Of a stretch of DNA of 64,000 nt, positions 12,811-32,913 are shown one piece after another. How positions within the stretch are numbered: position 1 is the first letter of the stretch; every line of letters starts with the position of its first letter. The notes below the pieces were generated by a model. The model made no database searches. It saw only the letters and a program-made list of their open reading frames with translations, and was not told where the DNA came from. A program made the translations under genes and the position numbers. Origin of the DNA: Phoenix dactylifera (lineage: Eukaryota; Streptophyta; Magnoliopsida; Arecales; Arecaceae); NCBI RefSeq assembly GCF_009389715.1, contig NC_052400.1, forward strand, positions 19,313,674 through 19,377,673. The letters are read 5' to 3'.

Positions 12811-13003
12811 GTACGGGTGGTATCTTGCGCGCGATCTTCTTCCGAAATATTGGCTGTTGGATCGTATCCTCCACACATCTCAAAGCATTCTAAATTTCTA
12901 CATTATCTGCACAAATCTCGAAACGATCATTGCACAATTTAATGGTGGATTTGGGTGGAGGAAGAGGAATCCTCTTTTCGTGCATGAGATATAGCCCTGT
13001 CTA
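12811..13003. mobile_element. Diverged MITE, same family as the copy at 42.3 kb
   Basis: The left end (GGGTGGTATCTTGCGCGCGA, about 12,815) and the right end (TTTTCGTGCATGAGATATAG, about 12,975-12,995) are imperfect inverted repeats of each other. They resemble the ends of the 42,307-42,508 element. Both copies share AATGGTGGATTTGGG and a CACATCTCAAAG/CTTTGAGATG motif inside. It is heavily diverged and the exact ends are uncertain. Confidence 0.5.
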
Positions 13004-16000
13004 ATTGATCATGCCTCAAAGAGACATGGTTTACATTGTAGCATAGGAGGGAGAGTTCACAGACTTAGTTCTTCACCATGCAGCGGATAGAATTCACACC
13101 AAGTTACTACTTCTGTAGGTGGATAAACTAATTCTCCGGGTGCAATCTTTGGAACTGCTTGAGGGGCAGCAGTTGATGAAAGAGGATTAAAGTTGATTTC
13201 TATTAAAAGATGACATCTCGTTTGAGAAGTATCGAGTACTATGCTCTAGACGTAACACCATTACATTTTTTTCATAAATATGATTTGCTCGTCAAATTTG
13301 CTAGGCACCCTACTGGATCTAGTGTTGCCGCCATTCATCAACTTATGCTCGTAGCAAATAATACCAAATGCTTCCAATGTTTAGAAAGTGAATGCATTTA
13401 AAAACACTCTTGTATAATAAGATGTGCAGGTAAATCTCGGATGAGCTGAGTACAACCGTCATGGAGGTAGGAAGAGGGGATTTATGAAAGATTTTTTCAG
13501 AGGGCCTGGGCTACTTAAAAATGTAGCCCTTTGAGAATAAACTGGTCATTATAAAATGAATTTGTTATACAAGTGATAGCAGCAATCTGAATATGACCTC
13601 TCTCTTGCGAACATACTTTTAGGATAACATCAGAAATGGCTAAAAGTAATTTGTTCTATGACATCGAGTGTTGCTAATCCACTACTACTTTTTAAAGGGA
13701 TCGATTTGGTGTCATGGTGAACACCATTAAAGACCGGATGCAATTAAGTCTCAATGATATCAATTTCATTATTTATTTATCATGTGTTAGCATTCAAAAC
13801 TATTTTCCCTCTCGTTCACTTAAATCATTTACGGATTTACCATCCATTCGATTCAGCATCCAATTAAATAGATGGTGGGATCTACTTCAATAATTTTTTT
13901 TATTATGTCCATAAAATCACCTTTGATTAATGGATTTGTGATTTTTTTTTGAAAGGAGACAATACCTAGACAGCATCATTGGATTTTAACCACTATAGCC
14001 TCGCGAATTCTATCGCACTTGGAGTGCAGTTGGACACATTTTGCATGTGCCTAGAAACTACTTCTCAGGAGGCAAAAAAGGAGTGCGGAATCTCTGCGCA
14101 GGTACAGCTCACGAAGCGTTGGCCGTAAAATGCCAACGCAGGGCGTGACGTGGTTGATAAAAAACAGTGCGGATTCTCTGCGCAGGTACACTTCACACGT
14201 TACACAACTTCTACTGATGCACCTCCACCGATAGCCTCTCTCTTGTATTGCATTCGCGCAATGTATAAAAGGACGTTATAAAGGAAAGCCAAGGGTCCCA
14301 ATGAGAAGCTGCGGAGGAGGAAAGGAGGAGATGGGTGCCACCAAGTGGGACTCTGGTGGTAAGAGGGCTTAAACTTCACATGAGTTGTTCGGATTCGAAA
14401 CGCGCGGACGTCGATTAAATTAGGAAATCGTATGCCCCATATCCAGATGGCTCTGTGTGGATATGCTTTCCTTCCATCAGTACTGCGGTGGCACTGGGAT
14501 GACATACTCATACGTGGATGGCCCAGTGAAGTTTTCCACAAGTTGGAGGAGGCACACGAAAACTTGCGACTAGCATCGAATATTTTCTGGTGAAAAAGAA
14601 GGCTAGTGGGGGCTGCTACATGGGTGGGATTATGCCTCTTCCCCTCCTCTCCTATTCTTTTATCAACAAAAGAAGAAGAAGAAGAAGAAAGAAGATCGGC
14701 ATCATAGGGGCCCGCGGCGGAACTTGGAGCGGAGGAAACGGTGGCGCGCGAGGACGAGGGTGAGGAGGCTGGCCTTAGTTTCCATGATCAGCCCACCCAC
14801 TTACCGCTTCGAGACCCGTGCAGGCGGATGAATACTGAATACGGAAAACTTTGAGAGCTGCGCGCTTTGAGATCCAACCGCAATCCTTGCCTTTAGATCT
14901 GCTTGCATGTCGACAACGTTGCGTAACAGCATCATAGACGGCTTCTTGTCGCCTGATAAGTAACACGGCGGCTTGGTACTCGCAGGCAGAAGGAAATGAG
15001 CTAACCTAATTAGGGATCTGATCCCCAGATTTCAAATGGTAAATCACCACTTTAAAAAGATGCTAACGTTAAGATGGGCTGCTCATTCTGATTACATAAA
15101 TTTCTTTCTTCTTCTCCACACCATTTCTTAGCTGCACGATATACAAGAAGGAACAAAACAGGGCCGTGACCAAAGCTCAGTGAATGAAACTCAAATTGCA
15201 GTTATTTCGACTGCACTACTGGACTTCAAATTGATCTTAGAAACTGGAAGCAATTCTCCTGGTGAACGGTGAACCAACGACTGCAAGCACTAATAACAGT
15301 AACTGGACTGGGCGGTGGACCAATTACAATCAACCAAATAGATTAATTCAAATAACTTAACAGTTGTGCACATTACAGAACCGTTATGGCCGATGCATCC
15401 CATGTTTGTTTTCATAGACTTAAAGCAATGTTTTCTGTTCTGTTTCCTTTTCTTCCCTTGGGCTCTACCGATCCCCCTTTTGTACCTTTAAAAAAAAAAG
15501 TGAACTACAGTATTTCATCTATCAGCTCTGAACTAATGAACGACTGACCAAGCTTGCTCCATTAGAAGAAACAGATAAACAACCAACCTGGAAACAGCTA
15601 GAATTGGTTCAAGCAGACACTGTCCCATCAACACATTAGTTTTAAACAACAAAATGGATCAGACAACCAGTATCCTGCTTTGGAGAAGGAAAAAAAAGAT
15701 TCAACAATTTCTCTCTCCAGAAAAAGGAAGAAATATTTCAGAAAAAGGTAGCATCATTCTCATTCTTTCTTGCATAACGGGCTCGGAACCGAATTATCAT
15801 CACCTGGAGCTCTGTGGATTTTCAGTGCTGCAACGTGTTGCCAATAACTTGAAAACTTTGAATCCACCTAGAATCTCGGTGCTATTGCTACAATTTAAGC
15901 ATGGAAACGTAGAACTACATGTCTCCAAAAACAGACTTTCTAATAAACTTGGCCATCATCTCAATATAACAAATCTAGTAAAAACCAAACCTAATCAAGC

Positions 16001-16155
16001 TCTCATGTTCTTGGAGGACATGTAATAAAAACGGAACCTAATCAAATCCTTCAGCTACAAATAATGTCTCGACTAAATAGAAAAAGAAATCTATTACAGC
16101 AAATCACATGAAGCATCTGAAATAGGCCCCTTACCTCAGAAAGGTCCTTCATAAC
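13004..16155. other. Intergenic, between WRKY and RABA1
   Basis: No supported gene. A ~24-bp near-repeat containing GTGCGGA and CTCTGCGCAGGTACA occurs at about 14,082 and 14,167. An (AGA)n run lies at 14,672-14,690. A GC-richer island at 14,700-14,990 has a 63-codon minus-strand frame that I do not recognise. The last few hundred bases before 16,155 are probably the RABA1 3' UTR. Confidence 0.5.
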
Positions 16156-24570
<8,415 letters not shown>

Positions 24571-25300
24571 CGATTTTCAGATAATCTAGCAAGAGTCTCT
24601 GTAGGATAGCTATCTACCTATAATAAATTGACCAAAGCTACAAACACTGCTACTTATTTCAAAGCTTCAAACATTATGTTTATAGTTTTGTAAAATATCT
24701 AATTATACAAAGTAAAGTAACTAAAGAGAATGATTTCATAACATTTGCGGATCTTATGGCATCTTGTTTCCATAACAAGATATAATTTGCCGATAAAAAA
24801 ATTCAAAAATGGCATTTGAAGCTTGCATCTCTCTTAGACGAGTCATATATAACTAATGCCCACACAAGAAGATCCAGTCTAGTGGATAATGCTGTTCTTC
24901 TTAACAAACAAGATAACATTGTTCTTTATTTTGTTGACGAAGTACGTGATTTTAATAGATTTTAATCATTCTTCTCTGTGGAGTGTACATGAAGACACTG
25001 ATTTGGATGGTGAGACTTGTGCTTCAAGATTGACTGATTTTAATAAATCTCCAACAAATTCCAACACGATCTCTAGATTCCGTTTTAGCATTTTAATTGG
25101 CGACAGAACCACATGAGTCTTAAAATCCTCATGCTCTAATTGCATGATAAGTGGTTGAAAAGCTTCACGAAAAGCTCTAGACAACCTGTCCTTTGCATTT
25201 AGAACTGTTTTCACATACAGTTCAAGGAATACGGTTGCATTAAGAAAAAACCCAGATCCAAAATCTTCATTCGAGCCTTAATATCTAGGTACAGGTCAGG
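24571..25300 (-). repeat. Inverted repeat copy 1, carrying a GCN1 exon
   Basis: This block matches 61,326-61,909 in reverse complement. The outer edge here, GATTTTCAGATAATCTAGC (24,572-24,590), pairs with GCTAGATTATCTGAAATC at 61,891. The inner edge near 25,230-25,290 (CCCAGATCCAAAATCTTCAT) pairs with 61,360-61,385. This copy is longer, with extra sequence between about 24,740 and 24,880. Similarity covers non-coding flank as well as exon, so a mobile unit holding a gene piece was copied. No clear terminal inverted repeats mark the carrier. Confidence 0.75.
24996..25240 (-). pseudogene. GCN1 (ILITHYIA) exon fragment, copy 1
   Basis: The minus strand reads VFLELYVKTVLNAKD, then FREAFQPL, EHEDFKTHVV, IKMLKRN and EIVLEFVGDLLKSVNL. 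Plant GCN1 has the same order near its N-terminus (VFVDMYVKAVLNAKE, FQPLF, VKMLKRNPEIVLESVG, NIDLSKY). GCN1 is a roughly 2,600-aa HEAT-repeat protein that activates the eIF2-alpha kinase GCN2 on ribosomes. Only about 75 codons of one exon are present, still open in this copy, and the sequence leaves GCN1 after the NL residues, probably at an old splice site. It is a captured exon, not a gene. The match is from memory of the family. Confidence 0.75.
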
Positions 25301-27994
25301 TTGGGTCGAGTCAAATTTTAGTAAATCTAGACCTGATTCGAAAAGTAGAACGGATCCAATTTTAGAATCCGACTCGACCCCACGGTCCTTTAAAATGGGT
25401 CGGATCGGGTCTAAGTGGTTGGGTTGGATCGGGTCATAGATCAATCCGACCCATTTGTAGCTTAGGTCCACTTGACTGGTTCAATATCCATATTTATATC
25501 CATCAAAGAAAGCACGCATATATAGATATGGATAGACAACTATCCGATCCATATTCGAATATTCGATTCTATGTATGATCCTATTTAATTTTATATAGTA
25601 CTTATAAAATATTAAGAAAAATATATAACCACATTAATGCACTACTAACTTGATTTATCATCGACTTAGTAATATTTCTGATTCTATAGTTATAGATGTT
25701 AATTATCTGACTTATATATATATATTTATATTTATACTTTTAGTATCTGATTTGTATCCATATCCATTTGAAATAAATATAAATATAAATTTTTAAATCC
25801 GACTAATATCTGTATCTGCATCTGCATTCGTCAAAAATAATAAATATAAACATAAATATATCTGATGTCCCATTTGGTTTCAACCCTAAGGAGCTGGTAC
25901 CTACAGGTTGTTTGACCATAGAGGGCACTCATTGCCTTCAATGGTCAATAACAGCTTGTGATGTAACTTTGCCACGGAGGGCAGTTGTTGCCATAATGTG
26001 TTGCATTTCCCAAATGTTTAAGAGCTTGAAAACAAGCTTCTACAACGTGTACGTTTCACACCTTACGGTGGTCGTGCAGACTGTTTGTTTAACATGAGAG
26101 TGAGGCTCATGTGAGTTCGAGGATATGGAAAGGCTATTGTGTGAACAAATAATGCAAGAATAGGCGCTTGCCCAAAGATGGCTCGTTAAGCAGTGTTGTT
26201 CATGTTGTAGAGATTGAAAATAGCTTGCAAGGGAGCCACAGGGAGAATCTTCACATGCCGTGGCATCCTAGTTAAAGTATAGACTCCATTTGCCTCAACT
26301 GCAATGCTTCAGCCATTAAAATTTATTATAAGTTTTATATGTTGGGCTTGCACTCTTATTAAATGATTATAAGTGATTTCATCTTGCAATTTATTCATGT
26401 GTCAAGTCTAAACCTGATCAAGGAAGAGATCGATGCTCGTCTACATCAAACACAAATTATATAGATTCTTGATCTCATCCGAGAATGAGCCTCCAGGCCT
26501 ACCTAATGTCGTGGCACTCCCACTCAGAACCATGAGGTCGTTAATTTAATCCATATTTTGCAGAAATTTAAACTGCAACCTTATTCTAAGAGGCTTTTTT
26601 TGCACCTAGATGGCCCCCCGGACGACAAGCGGGACAATAAAAGAAAAGATTATGATATATATATATATCTTTAATAAAATGTCTTTTAATTGAGATTAAA
26701 ATTTATATGCTAAGCTTTGTAATTCAGTGGATAAGTAAAATTATTATACTGACCTTGCCTAGGTGTCCATGAATTTTGGAACCTGTGACCTTCGACATTA
26801 GCAAGCCTCGAAATCATGCAGAACAAGTCCCTGATTTGATTGTACATGCAAGAATTGCAATCACTCAAGGAACAACAAATGCCAAATTGAGCATGTTATT
26901 ATGCAAGATTTCTATTATTTCAACGAAGGTAGGGGTAACTTGTGCTTTTGCCATCAAACTAGGCCGGGGCCTTGGTCTTGTCTGCACCCATTTAGGCCTT
27001 ATGATAACGTGGACTCAAGTCTGAATCCAAACTGCAAGCGCATATTTGAGTTCAAAAAAATGGGATACAATTAAACATTTTGGTCAAGCTCAAACTTGAA
27101 AACTAATATTCCGAGCACCTTGTTTATGATAATGACAATAATAAAGTTAGATCTTGGTGCTAATGATAATTAGCATCACAATAACTTTCCTGCAAATGGT
27201 TTCGTTAGACATTCTTATATGCTTATTTTTATTTGTTCTTTAGTGCTTTTTTTCATTTAGATATATTTTAAAATTGTTTAAATACAAAGGCCTTCAATTA
27301 AATTATCCTTGGATCCATTGTATTGTATCTAATTTCTAGGAGACTAGTCTGATGAAGCTCGATCATATCTTATATTAATCAGTAATTATTTAGATTGTTG
27401 AAATGCGAACAGATTTACTTTTTTTTTTTCTTTTTAATGTAAAGATGTAAAGTCCATCACAAATTTGTTGATTCATGGCTTCCATGTACTCCCTCAAATA
27501 GAACCTAAAACTCTCATTGAGATATCCAATAACCGCTTGACATCCAACCTACCTTATTGGTACTGGATCCATATCAGATACGAATCTAATCCATCTTGCC
27601 ATCCAAATTCAGATCTGGTAACTTTTGAATCCGTATCTCGTAACTTTTTTAACGCGGTCTTGGATTTGGATTAGGATCTGGCGCAAATTCCATTTGTTTG
27701 CGAGGTTGCCATCCTTCCATGCAATTCGGCAACTTATTCCGAATGAAAAAAAAAGGGGAGAAAACTCTGAAATCGGCAAACTCACTCCACAATCATGCTT
27801 CCCACGTCCTCTCCATTATTTAACGCAAACGCCGACATCCACGTCCTTTTTCTCCCTCGCTTCCACCCACTTCTGATCTCAACTCTCCACCTCTCCGCTG
27901 TCGGACGCACTACCCTCTCAAATCATCCAAAATAAGCTCTCCACCTTTACAACTCGAATCCATTTCCATCTCCTCCCGTGCGTTCAGTTCACCA
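25301..27994. other. Intergenic
   Basis: 25.3-25.46 kb has several GGGTCGGATCGGGT-like motifs, similar to sequence around the second GCN1 copy and to ends of non-autonomous plant transposons. 25.46-25.9 kb is very AT-rich, with TATCC/CATATCC words. A short (TA)n run lies near 26,658. Short open frames show no domain. 27.7-27.99 kb becomes pyrimidine-rich and is probably the leader of the next gene. Confidence 0.45.
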
Positions 27995-28406
27995 ATGTCG
28001 AGCAGCAGTTCAGAGATCACGACTCCATCTCCATCCCATGAAGCCTCCCCTTCAAGAACGGTCCAACTCGTCCCGCGAAGGGTCTCCGACGGCCTCCTCG
28101 TCAAGTTCGCCGACACGTCGGAATTCGACTTCGAGTACGAGAAGAGCGGCCTGTGGTCGCCGCCGGTGCCGCGCGGTGCCTTCCTCGGCTCGCCGATGCG
28201 CACTGAATTGATCGCCGCGCTCAGGGCCGCCTCCGGAAGGCGGCGGCGCAGAGACAATTCTTGTTTCCATGTGAGCATCGAATAAGAATATTTTCTTCAA
28301 TCTTGCTCTCTTCTTAGACGGTAGGCTAAAATGTGTCGTGGCGAAGGTATTAGCTTCTATCACATTGCTTCTGTTTTCCGGTTTGCAGGTCTTTTGGGGC
28401 ACATGA
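27995..28406 (+). CDS. Small plant protein of unknown function (97 aa)
   Basis: Exon 1 (27995-28270, 92 codons) ends exactly at a codon boundary with a GTGAGC donor. A 118-bp intron ends in TTGCAG, and exon 2 (28389-28406) adds only VFWGT and a stop. The protein has a Ser/Pro-rich start, a Val/Leu segment ([19 protein letters not shown]), the motif [18 protein letters not shown], a Leu/Ala helix ([12 protein letters not shown]), an Arg cluster (GRRRRRD) and the spliced tail CFHVFWGT. I recall similar small plant proteins with the SGLWSPP motif and a -VFWG- tail, but no assigned function. No signal peptide or membrane segment is seen. The splice model is preferred over reading through the donor because it restores that tail. 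GC-rich codon use suggests a real gene. Confidence 0.72.
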
Positions 28407-29616
28407 CACGGACCAATGTTGCTGCGTTGGGAAATGGATCCGGATTTGGAGATGAGGAGCCTGGATTTTTTGCAACTTAATCTGTGGTTTATATATTTTC
28501 ATTTCTTCTTCTAAATTTTTAGTGATTGATGTATACAGTAGTTGCAATCTATGAGTTTGTAATGGTCATTTCCACTCAATCTTTTGTTTTCAATTCATAT
28601 TCTCATATTGTGTCCTGTAGTCAAAAATTGGAATTCTATCATGTCTTTTCTTCTTTTCTTCACCATTTTACTTTGGTAGGTGTTGGATGAACACCAGATC
28701 TTATATTGGTATTTGACTAGCAGAAAACTTGAAATACCAGCAAATTTCGCCCGGCTTAAAAGCGACGTTAAAAGATACTGAAACATTGCATTAAAGGAAG
28801 AGAGTTCCAAGGACACAGGAAAATAGAGACTTCTGAAAATTGCAAAAAAACCAAAGAATATGTGACAAAATTGCAAACCATATGCAATTCTAGGGAGCAT
28901 GCGTTCGCCGTCATCAGGAACAACACATTATGCTCACCCTGGACAAACGGGCACTTATTGAAAGGGAAAAGCCACTACAAATTTCAAATCTCTCGTTCAT
29001 ACCTACTTCTTCAAGAACTAGTTATGAAAACAGGGAACTTTTGTATGTTCTCATCTTACAAATAGTTATATTTCTTATCATGAATGGTTACTTTGACAGA
29101 AGTTCCTACTTCAGAAAGGACATCTGTGCTTCAAGATTTCAGTAAACATCCTACTGTCACTATGTTCATGTTTTGGAGCATGCTGCTCGTATCCCTAATC
29201 TGAGGCATGCGAAACAATTCATTACCAGTCATAACAAGTTATGCCTTACATGAATTTTGGTTGATAAATAAATAAAAGAGTGCAATGATGCTACTAAGCA
29301 AAATATGTGCACTTTCAGATAAATTTTCTTCTTTCATGTTCAGTTTCAAGCGCTCTTTTAATTGCCGGGTCATGTGGTTGGAATGCAATTAACAAAGTTG
29401 CCAAACATTTCCTTCGTTGAACCCTTTGTTTCTAGAGTAAGAGATAAGTAGTAGCATATTGGAAACAAACTCGGTTTATGTGATTTGTAGGATTTTGATG
29501 AGAAATTATACAGCATTTTTTCAAAAATGATACAAAAGCATAGAACACAAATTGCTGCTCGCGTGAAAACAGAAATACCTGAGAACACAGCTTCTCTGTT
29601 CATAGAAAACATTCTT
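28407..29616. other. Flank between the small gene and the lectin kinase
   Basis: Contains the probable 3' UTR of the 97-aa gene (to about 28.6 kb) and, from the other side, the 3' UTR of the minus-strand receptor kinase. Open frames are short and domain-free. Confidence 0.45.
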
Positions 29617-31926
29617 TCACCTGGGTCCTGATAAAAGTGCTGCCGATTGTGGAGGTGAAGCTTCCAAATGATTCGCATTGCTCGGCATCACTGGAGTTGT
29701 AGTGACAAAGTTATAGTCCAAGCAAGTTTCTACGTTCATTGCACCTTCTAAAACCTTGACTACGGTTGACATGGAAGGTCTTTTATTGCTATCTATTTGC
29801 AGACACCACATTGCGAGTTGCATTAGTTCAATAACTTCTTCACGATGCAATTGCATATCATTGCTACGGTTGTCGACAAGATCCAATAATCTATCTTCTT
29901 TAATCTTTTCTTCCAATAAGCTAATTAAATGAATACTTTCTTCAGGCTGGGAATAGTCCAAGTTCTTTCTTCCACACACAATTTCCATGACTACAACACC
30001 AAAGCTATAGATGTCCACCTTTTCAGTAATTCTTGATGTTAGCCATTCAGGTGCTAAATACCCAGGTGTTCCCCTCATTCTGGTCATCACATAGCTCTGA
30101 TCCCTGTCGATCAGCTTAGCGAGCCCAAAATCAGAAACCTTAGCATTGAAATTGTCATCTAAAAGGATATTTTGTGGCTTAATATCTAGATGTGCAATTC
30201 TTTGCCTGCATTCTTCGTGAAGGTAAGATAGTCCCTTGGCTATATGAGTGATAATTCTACGTCTCGTCTGCCAATCGAGAGCAACAACTTGATTTCTGTA
30301 GAAGATCCACTTGTCCAATGATCCATTACACATGTGCTCGTAGACTAGAAGCCGATATGATCGCTCGGCACAGAACCCTATCAACCTCACCAGATAAATA
30401 TGGTGAATGCTACCAATTGTCTGAACCTCTGCTAAAAATTCCTTCTTTCCCTGACCAACGCCATCCAAGCGCTTCACCGCTACTCTCATATCGCCCAACT
30501 TTCCGTCAAAAACAGACCCAAAGCCTCCTTCTCCTAGCTTTTTGCAGAAGTTCTCGGTGGCTACTTTCAGTTCTTCAAAAGAAAACCTAGTTGGCATTCC
30601 TGGTAGCTGATCAAATTGATCCTCTTCTTCCATATGTGAATTCTTTTTTCTCATGAAAAAAACAGTAAGGCCAGCTACAAGGAATACGGCAAATAAAGCT
30701 CCAAGAGTGGAACCCAGTATTGCTCCAGCACCCATTACCTTCCCTCTAGAAGATGGAGAACTCACTGTCCCATTATTGGTTGCTCTAGGGACAATCTGGA
30801 CCTTAACATATGCATTTGAATTGTAATGAGTTACTGTAGGCTGATTGTTCATCAGCGAGAACAACTGCGACGGCAAGAAACAAGTACCATCAGAAAGATT
30901 TTGGTCATACCGAAAAACAGCAGCTTTGCAAGAGCAATTTTTTAAGCATGCCTGCTTGCAACTCTCTTCATTTTTCAGATTCACGCTATCAGACGAAGAG
31001 AAATAAGCAACATCCTTGAGAGCCAAGAGCTGGTGATCTTGCAGCGATTGGCAAGATAGAGGAGTCACAAGGGAGCAACCAAGACTCGGTTGCCTATCAT
31101 CAATCTGTCTGAAATAATTCGAACTGACATTGGCGCTGGGACAGCTGCACTGCCCGTTATCAGAACAAATTCCATACGGTCCGCACACTGTGGGATAGGC
31201 ACAATTATCCGGGTAAAGGCTCAAAACATCATCCACAATGCTCCACCCTGTTGTTACCCATTCATAGAGTTTCAAATGCCCGTCTGACTCCAGCCTCATA
31301 TACTGGACCGATGATGCTGAAGGCAACGTGATACTTTTATCCGGCACACCCGGTTTGGTAAATGAAGCAAAGATTGCGAGGCTGCCATTAGTGAATGTCA
31401 CGTAGGCAGACTTGTTCTCTGCTTTCGGTTTACTGACTGTATAACTATAGTACTGCTGGGGAGGAGTCGAATCGGCAAAAGCTCCCAATCCATTAGGGAG
31501 AACGGTGAGGTATAACTGACCTCGAGTCCAATTCGTGGCGGAGATGTTGGCTGTCAGCCTCTGCCCCTCCCTCAGCGTCTGCCCAGGAACCAGCGAGTCA
31601 GTCGGGTGATCGAATGACTGCCAAATTGATGCATTCTTCCGATCAAAGAGCAGCAGATTTCCGGATGCCGTGATGTTCATACCCACGACGGATCGGCCTG
31701 ACGTGTTGGTGGACCAGACAAGGCTACCGTCGGCGTCCCGGAGGACCAAGTCCCCATCTTCGGTGAAGTGGAGGGTGGCGTTCTCGCGGACGGGGCGGTC
31801 CCGATTGGCGGACCACACGACCTGTGGGGAGCCTACCACGGGGTTGGTGATATCGGCGCCGCTGTTGGTGTAGACGATGAAGACGGCGAAGAGGAAGGCG
31901 TCGCAGGCGGCGTTGCAGAAGCACAA
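29617..31926 (-). CDS. G-type lectin receptor-like kinase (SD2-5-like), N-terminus lost
   Basis: One intronless frame of about 769 codons. In order it holds the end of a B-lectin domain (QVVWSANRDRPV; WQSFDHPTDS) to about residue 116, an S-locus-like region with a Cys-rich EGF-like segment (CGPYGICSDNGQCSC, about 249-263), a PAN/apple region (about 290-365, CKQACLKNCSC), a membrane helix (about 397-427) and a Ser/Thr kinase. The kinase has GEGGFGSV (about 463), VAVKR, HLDIKPQN (about 577, Leu in place of Arg of HRD, so a non-RD kinase) and DFGLAKL (about 598). Such proteins sit in the plasma membrane and signal in immunity or stress. The signal peptide and first roughly 60 residues are missing: an in-frame TAA lies two codons before the first residue shown, and no ATG lies upstream of the lectin remnant. 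The downstream frame is undamaged. It is probably a recently truncated gene, unless transcription starts from an exon I cannot see. Confidence 0.85.
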   Translation of the reverse strand: MCFCNAACDAFLFAVFIVYTNSGADITNPVVGSPQVVWSANRDRPVRENATLHFTEDGDLVLRDADGSLVWSTNTSGRSVVGMNITASGNLLLFDRKNASIWQSFDHPTDSLVPGQTLREGQRLTANISATNWTRGQLYLTVLPNGLGAFADSTPPQQYYSYTVSKPKAENKSAYVTFTNGSLAIFASFTKPGVPDKSITLPSASSVQYMRLESDGHLKLYEWVTTGWSIVDDVLSLYPDNCAYPTVCGPYGICSDNGQCSCPSANVSSNYFRQIDDRQPSLGCSLVTPLSCQSLQDHQLLALKDVAYFSSSDSVNLKNEESCKQACLKNCSCKAAVFRYDQNLSDGTCFLPSQLFSLMNNQPTVTHYNSNAYVKVQIVPRATNNGTVSSPSSRGKVMGAGAILGSTLGALFAVFLVAGLTVFFMRKKNSHMEEEDQFDQLPGMPTRFSFEELKVATENFCKKLGEGGFGSVFDGKLGDMRVAVKRLDGVGQGKKEFLAEVQTIGSIHHIYLVRLIGFCAERSYRLLVYEHMCNGSLDKWIFYRNQVVALDWQTRRRIITHIAKGLSYLHEECRQRIAHLDIKPQNILLDDNFNAKVSDFGLAKLIDRDQSYVMTRMRGTPGYLAPEWLTSRITEKVDIYSFGVVVMEIVCGRKNLDYSQPEESIHLISLLEEKIKEDRLLDLVDNRSNDMQLHREEVIELMQLAMWCLQIDSNKRPSMSTVVKVLEGAMNVETCLDYNFVTTTPVMPSNANHLEASPPQSAALLSGPR

Positions 31927-31993
31927 AAATTAGAAAGGTTCTCGCTCATGAGATCATCAGCATCAATACTAGGTCGCATACTAGGTCACAAAA

Positions 31994-32310
31994 ATTGGAC
32001 ACTTAAATGCCCCAATCGAATCCAGCCTTGTGTACTAAACCGATGATGCTGAAGAAAAGTTGATTCTTTTATCTGGCACTCCTGGTTTGGTAGAGAGAGC
32101 ATAATTATATTGCAGTATTGCAAATAATAAGTGCCACAAAAGGTAGATTTGTTCTCTGCTTTAGGCTCAGTGAGTCCGTAGTGGTAGTAAATCTGGAGAG
32201 GACTAGGATCAACAAAAGCATGCAATTCATCAGTAAGAACGGTGAGATAGAATCGAGTTCGAGTCCAATTCATATTGGAGATGTTGGCACTGAGCCCTAG
32301 CCCCACCCTC
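31994..32310 (-). pseudogene. Truncated tandem copy of the lectin receptor kinase
   Basis: The minus strand reads ANISNMNWTRTRFYLTVL, then AFVDPSP, IYYHYGLTEPKAENKS and, in other frames, SSVQYTRLDS. This matches residues of the neighbouring intact kinase (ANISATNWTRGQLYLTVL; PKAENKS; SSVQYMRLES). It covers about 90 residues at the end of the lectin part and then stops in the GHLK region. A frame change is needed after AENKS. The copy lies directly upstream of, and in the same direction as, the 769-codon frame. It is what remains of an adjacent paralogue. Confidence 0.8.
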
Positions 32311-32913
32311 TTTGATTGGCTAGCAAGCAGTTAGTGCAAACTTTAGTCCCATTCATCACGGAGATGTTTTGAGTCCTCTCTTCCATTAAGTAAACCTGTT
32401 AATGTTGCAGGAAACAATTCTGAGAGATGTGTACCTGAACACACCAAGTGCAATGACGAGTGGGAGAGTGATGAAGATGGCTAAGCATCTGAATAAATCT
32501 CCCAACATCATGGATGGCGATGGCAAGGTGACGAGCTGCCTCTGCCTTTGACAGCATCAAGATCTTAAATCTCAGACCCGCTACCCTAACATCAAGCGTG
32601 CCATTCTGCAAGCAGCTACCTATGTGCAAGAGGTCAAAGCAAAGTGCAGTTGAGGCCAGGTTCCTCACAGCATCATCATCCAAGCTCATAAAGGCAAGCA
32701 ATACTCACCAAAGCAAAGCTAACGCTGATGCCAAGGATAATCGGAGGCTGCAGTATGTCAGATATAACCTTGCACTCAATGTTGGGGGATCGGTGGAGCT
32801 CCAGTGAGCAGCCAAAGAAGCCGGGGAAGCCGAGGAGCTTCCTCGTGAAGTTGTAGCGGACGAAATAGAGGGAGGGAGTCAGCCTCTAAAGGTATCTCTT
32901 TCTCCTATGAGTG
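32311..32913. other. Unassigned sequence upstream of the kinase relic
   Basis: Minus-strand frames at 32,399-32,701 (DDAVRNLASTALCFDLLHIG) and 32,800-32,880 (YFVRYNFTRKLLGFPGFFG) look somewhat protein-like, but I cannot place them in a family or join them by good splice sites. They may be remnants of another gene. Confidence 0.3.

Noticed and set aside
32399-32701. 100-codon minus-strand frame with protein-like look
   Set aside because: I could not match it to a family or connect it to the lectin kinase, so it is only noted as unassigned.
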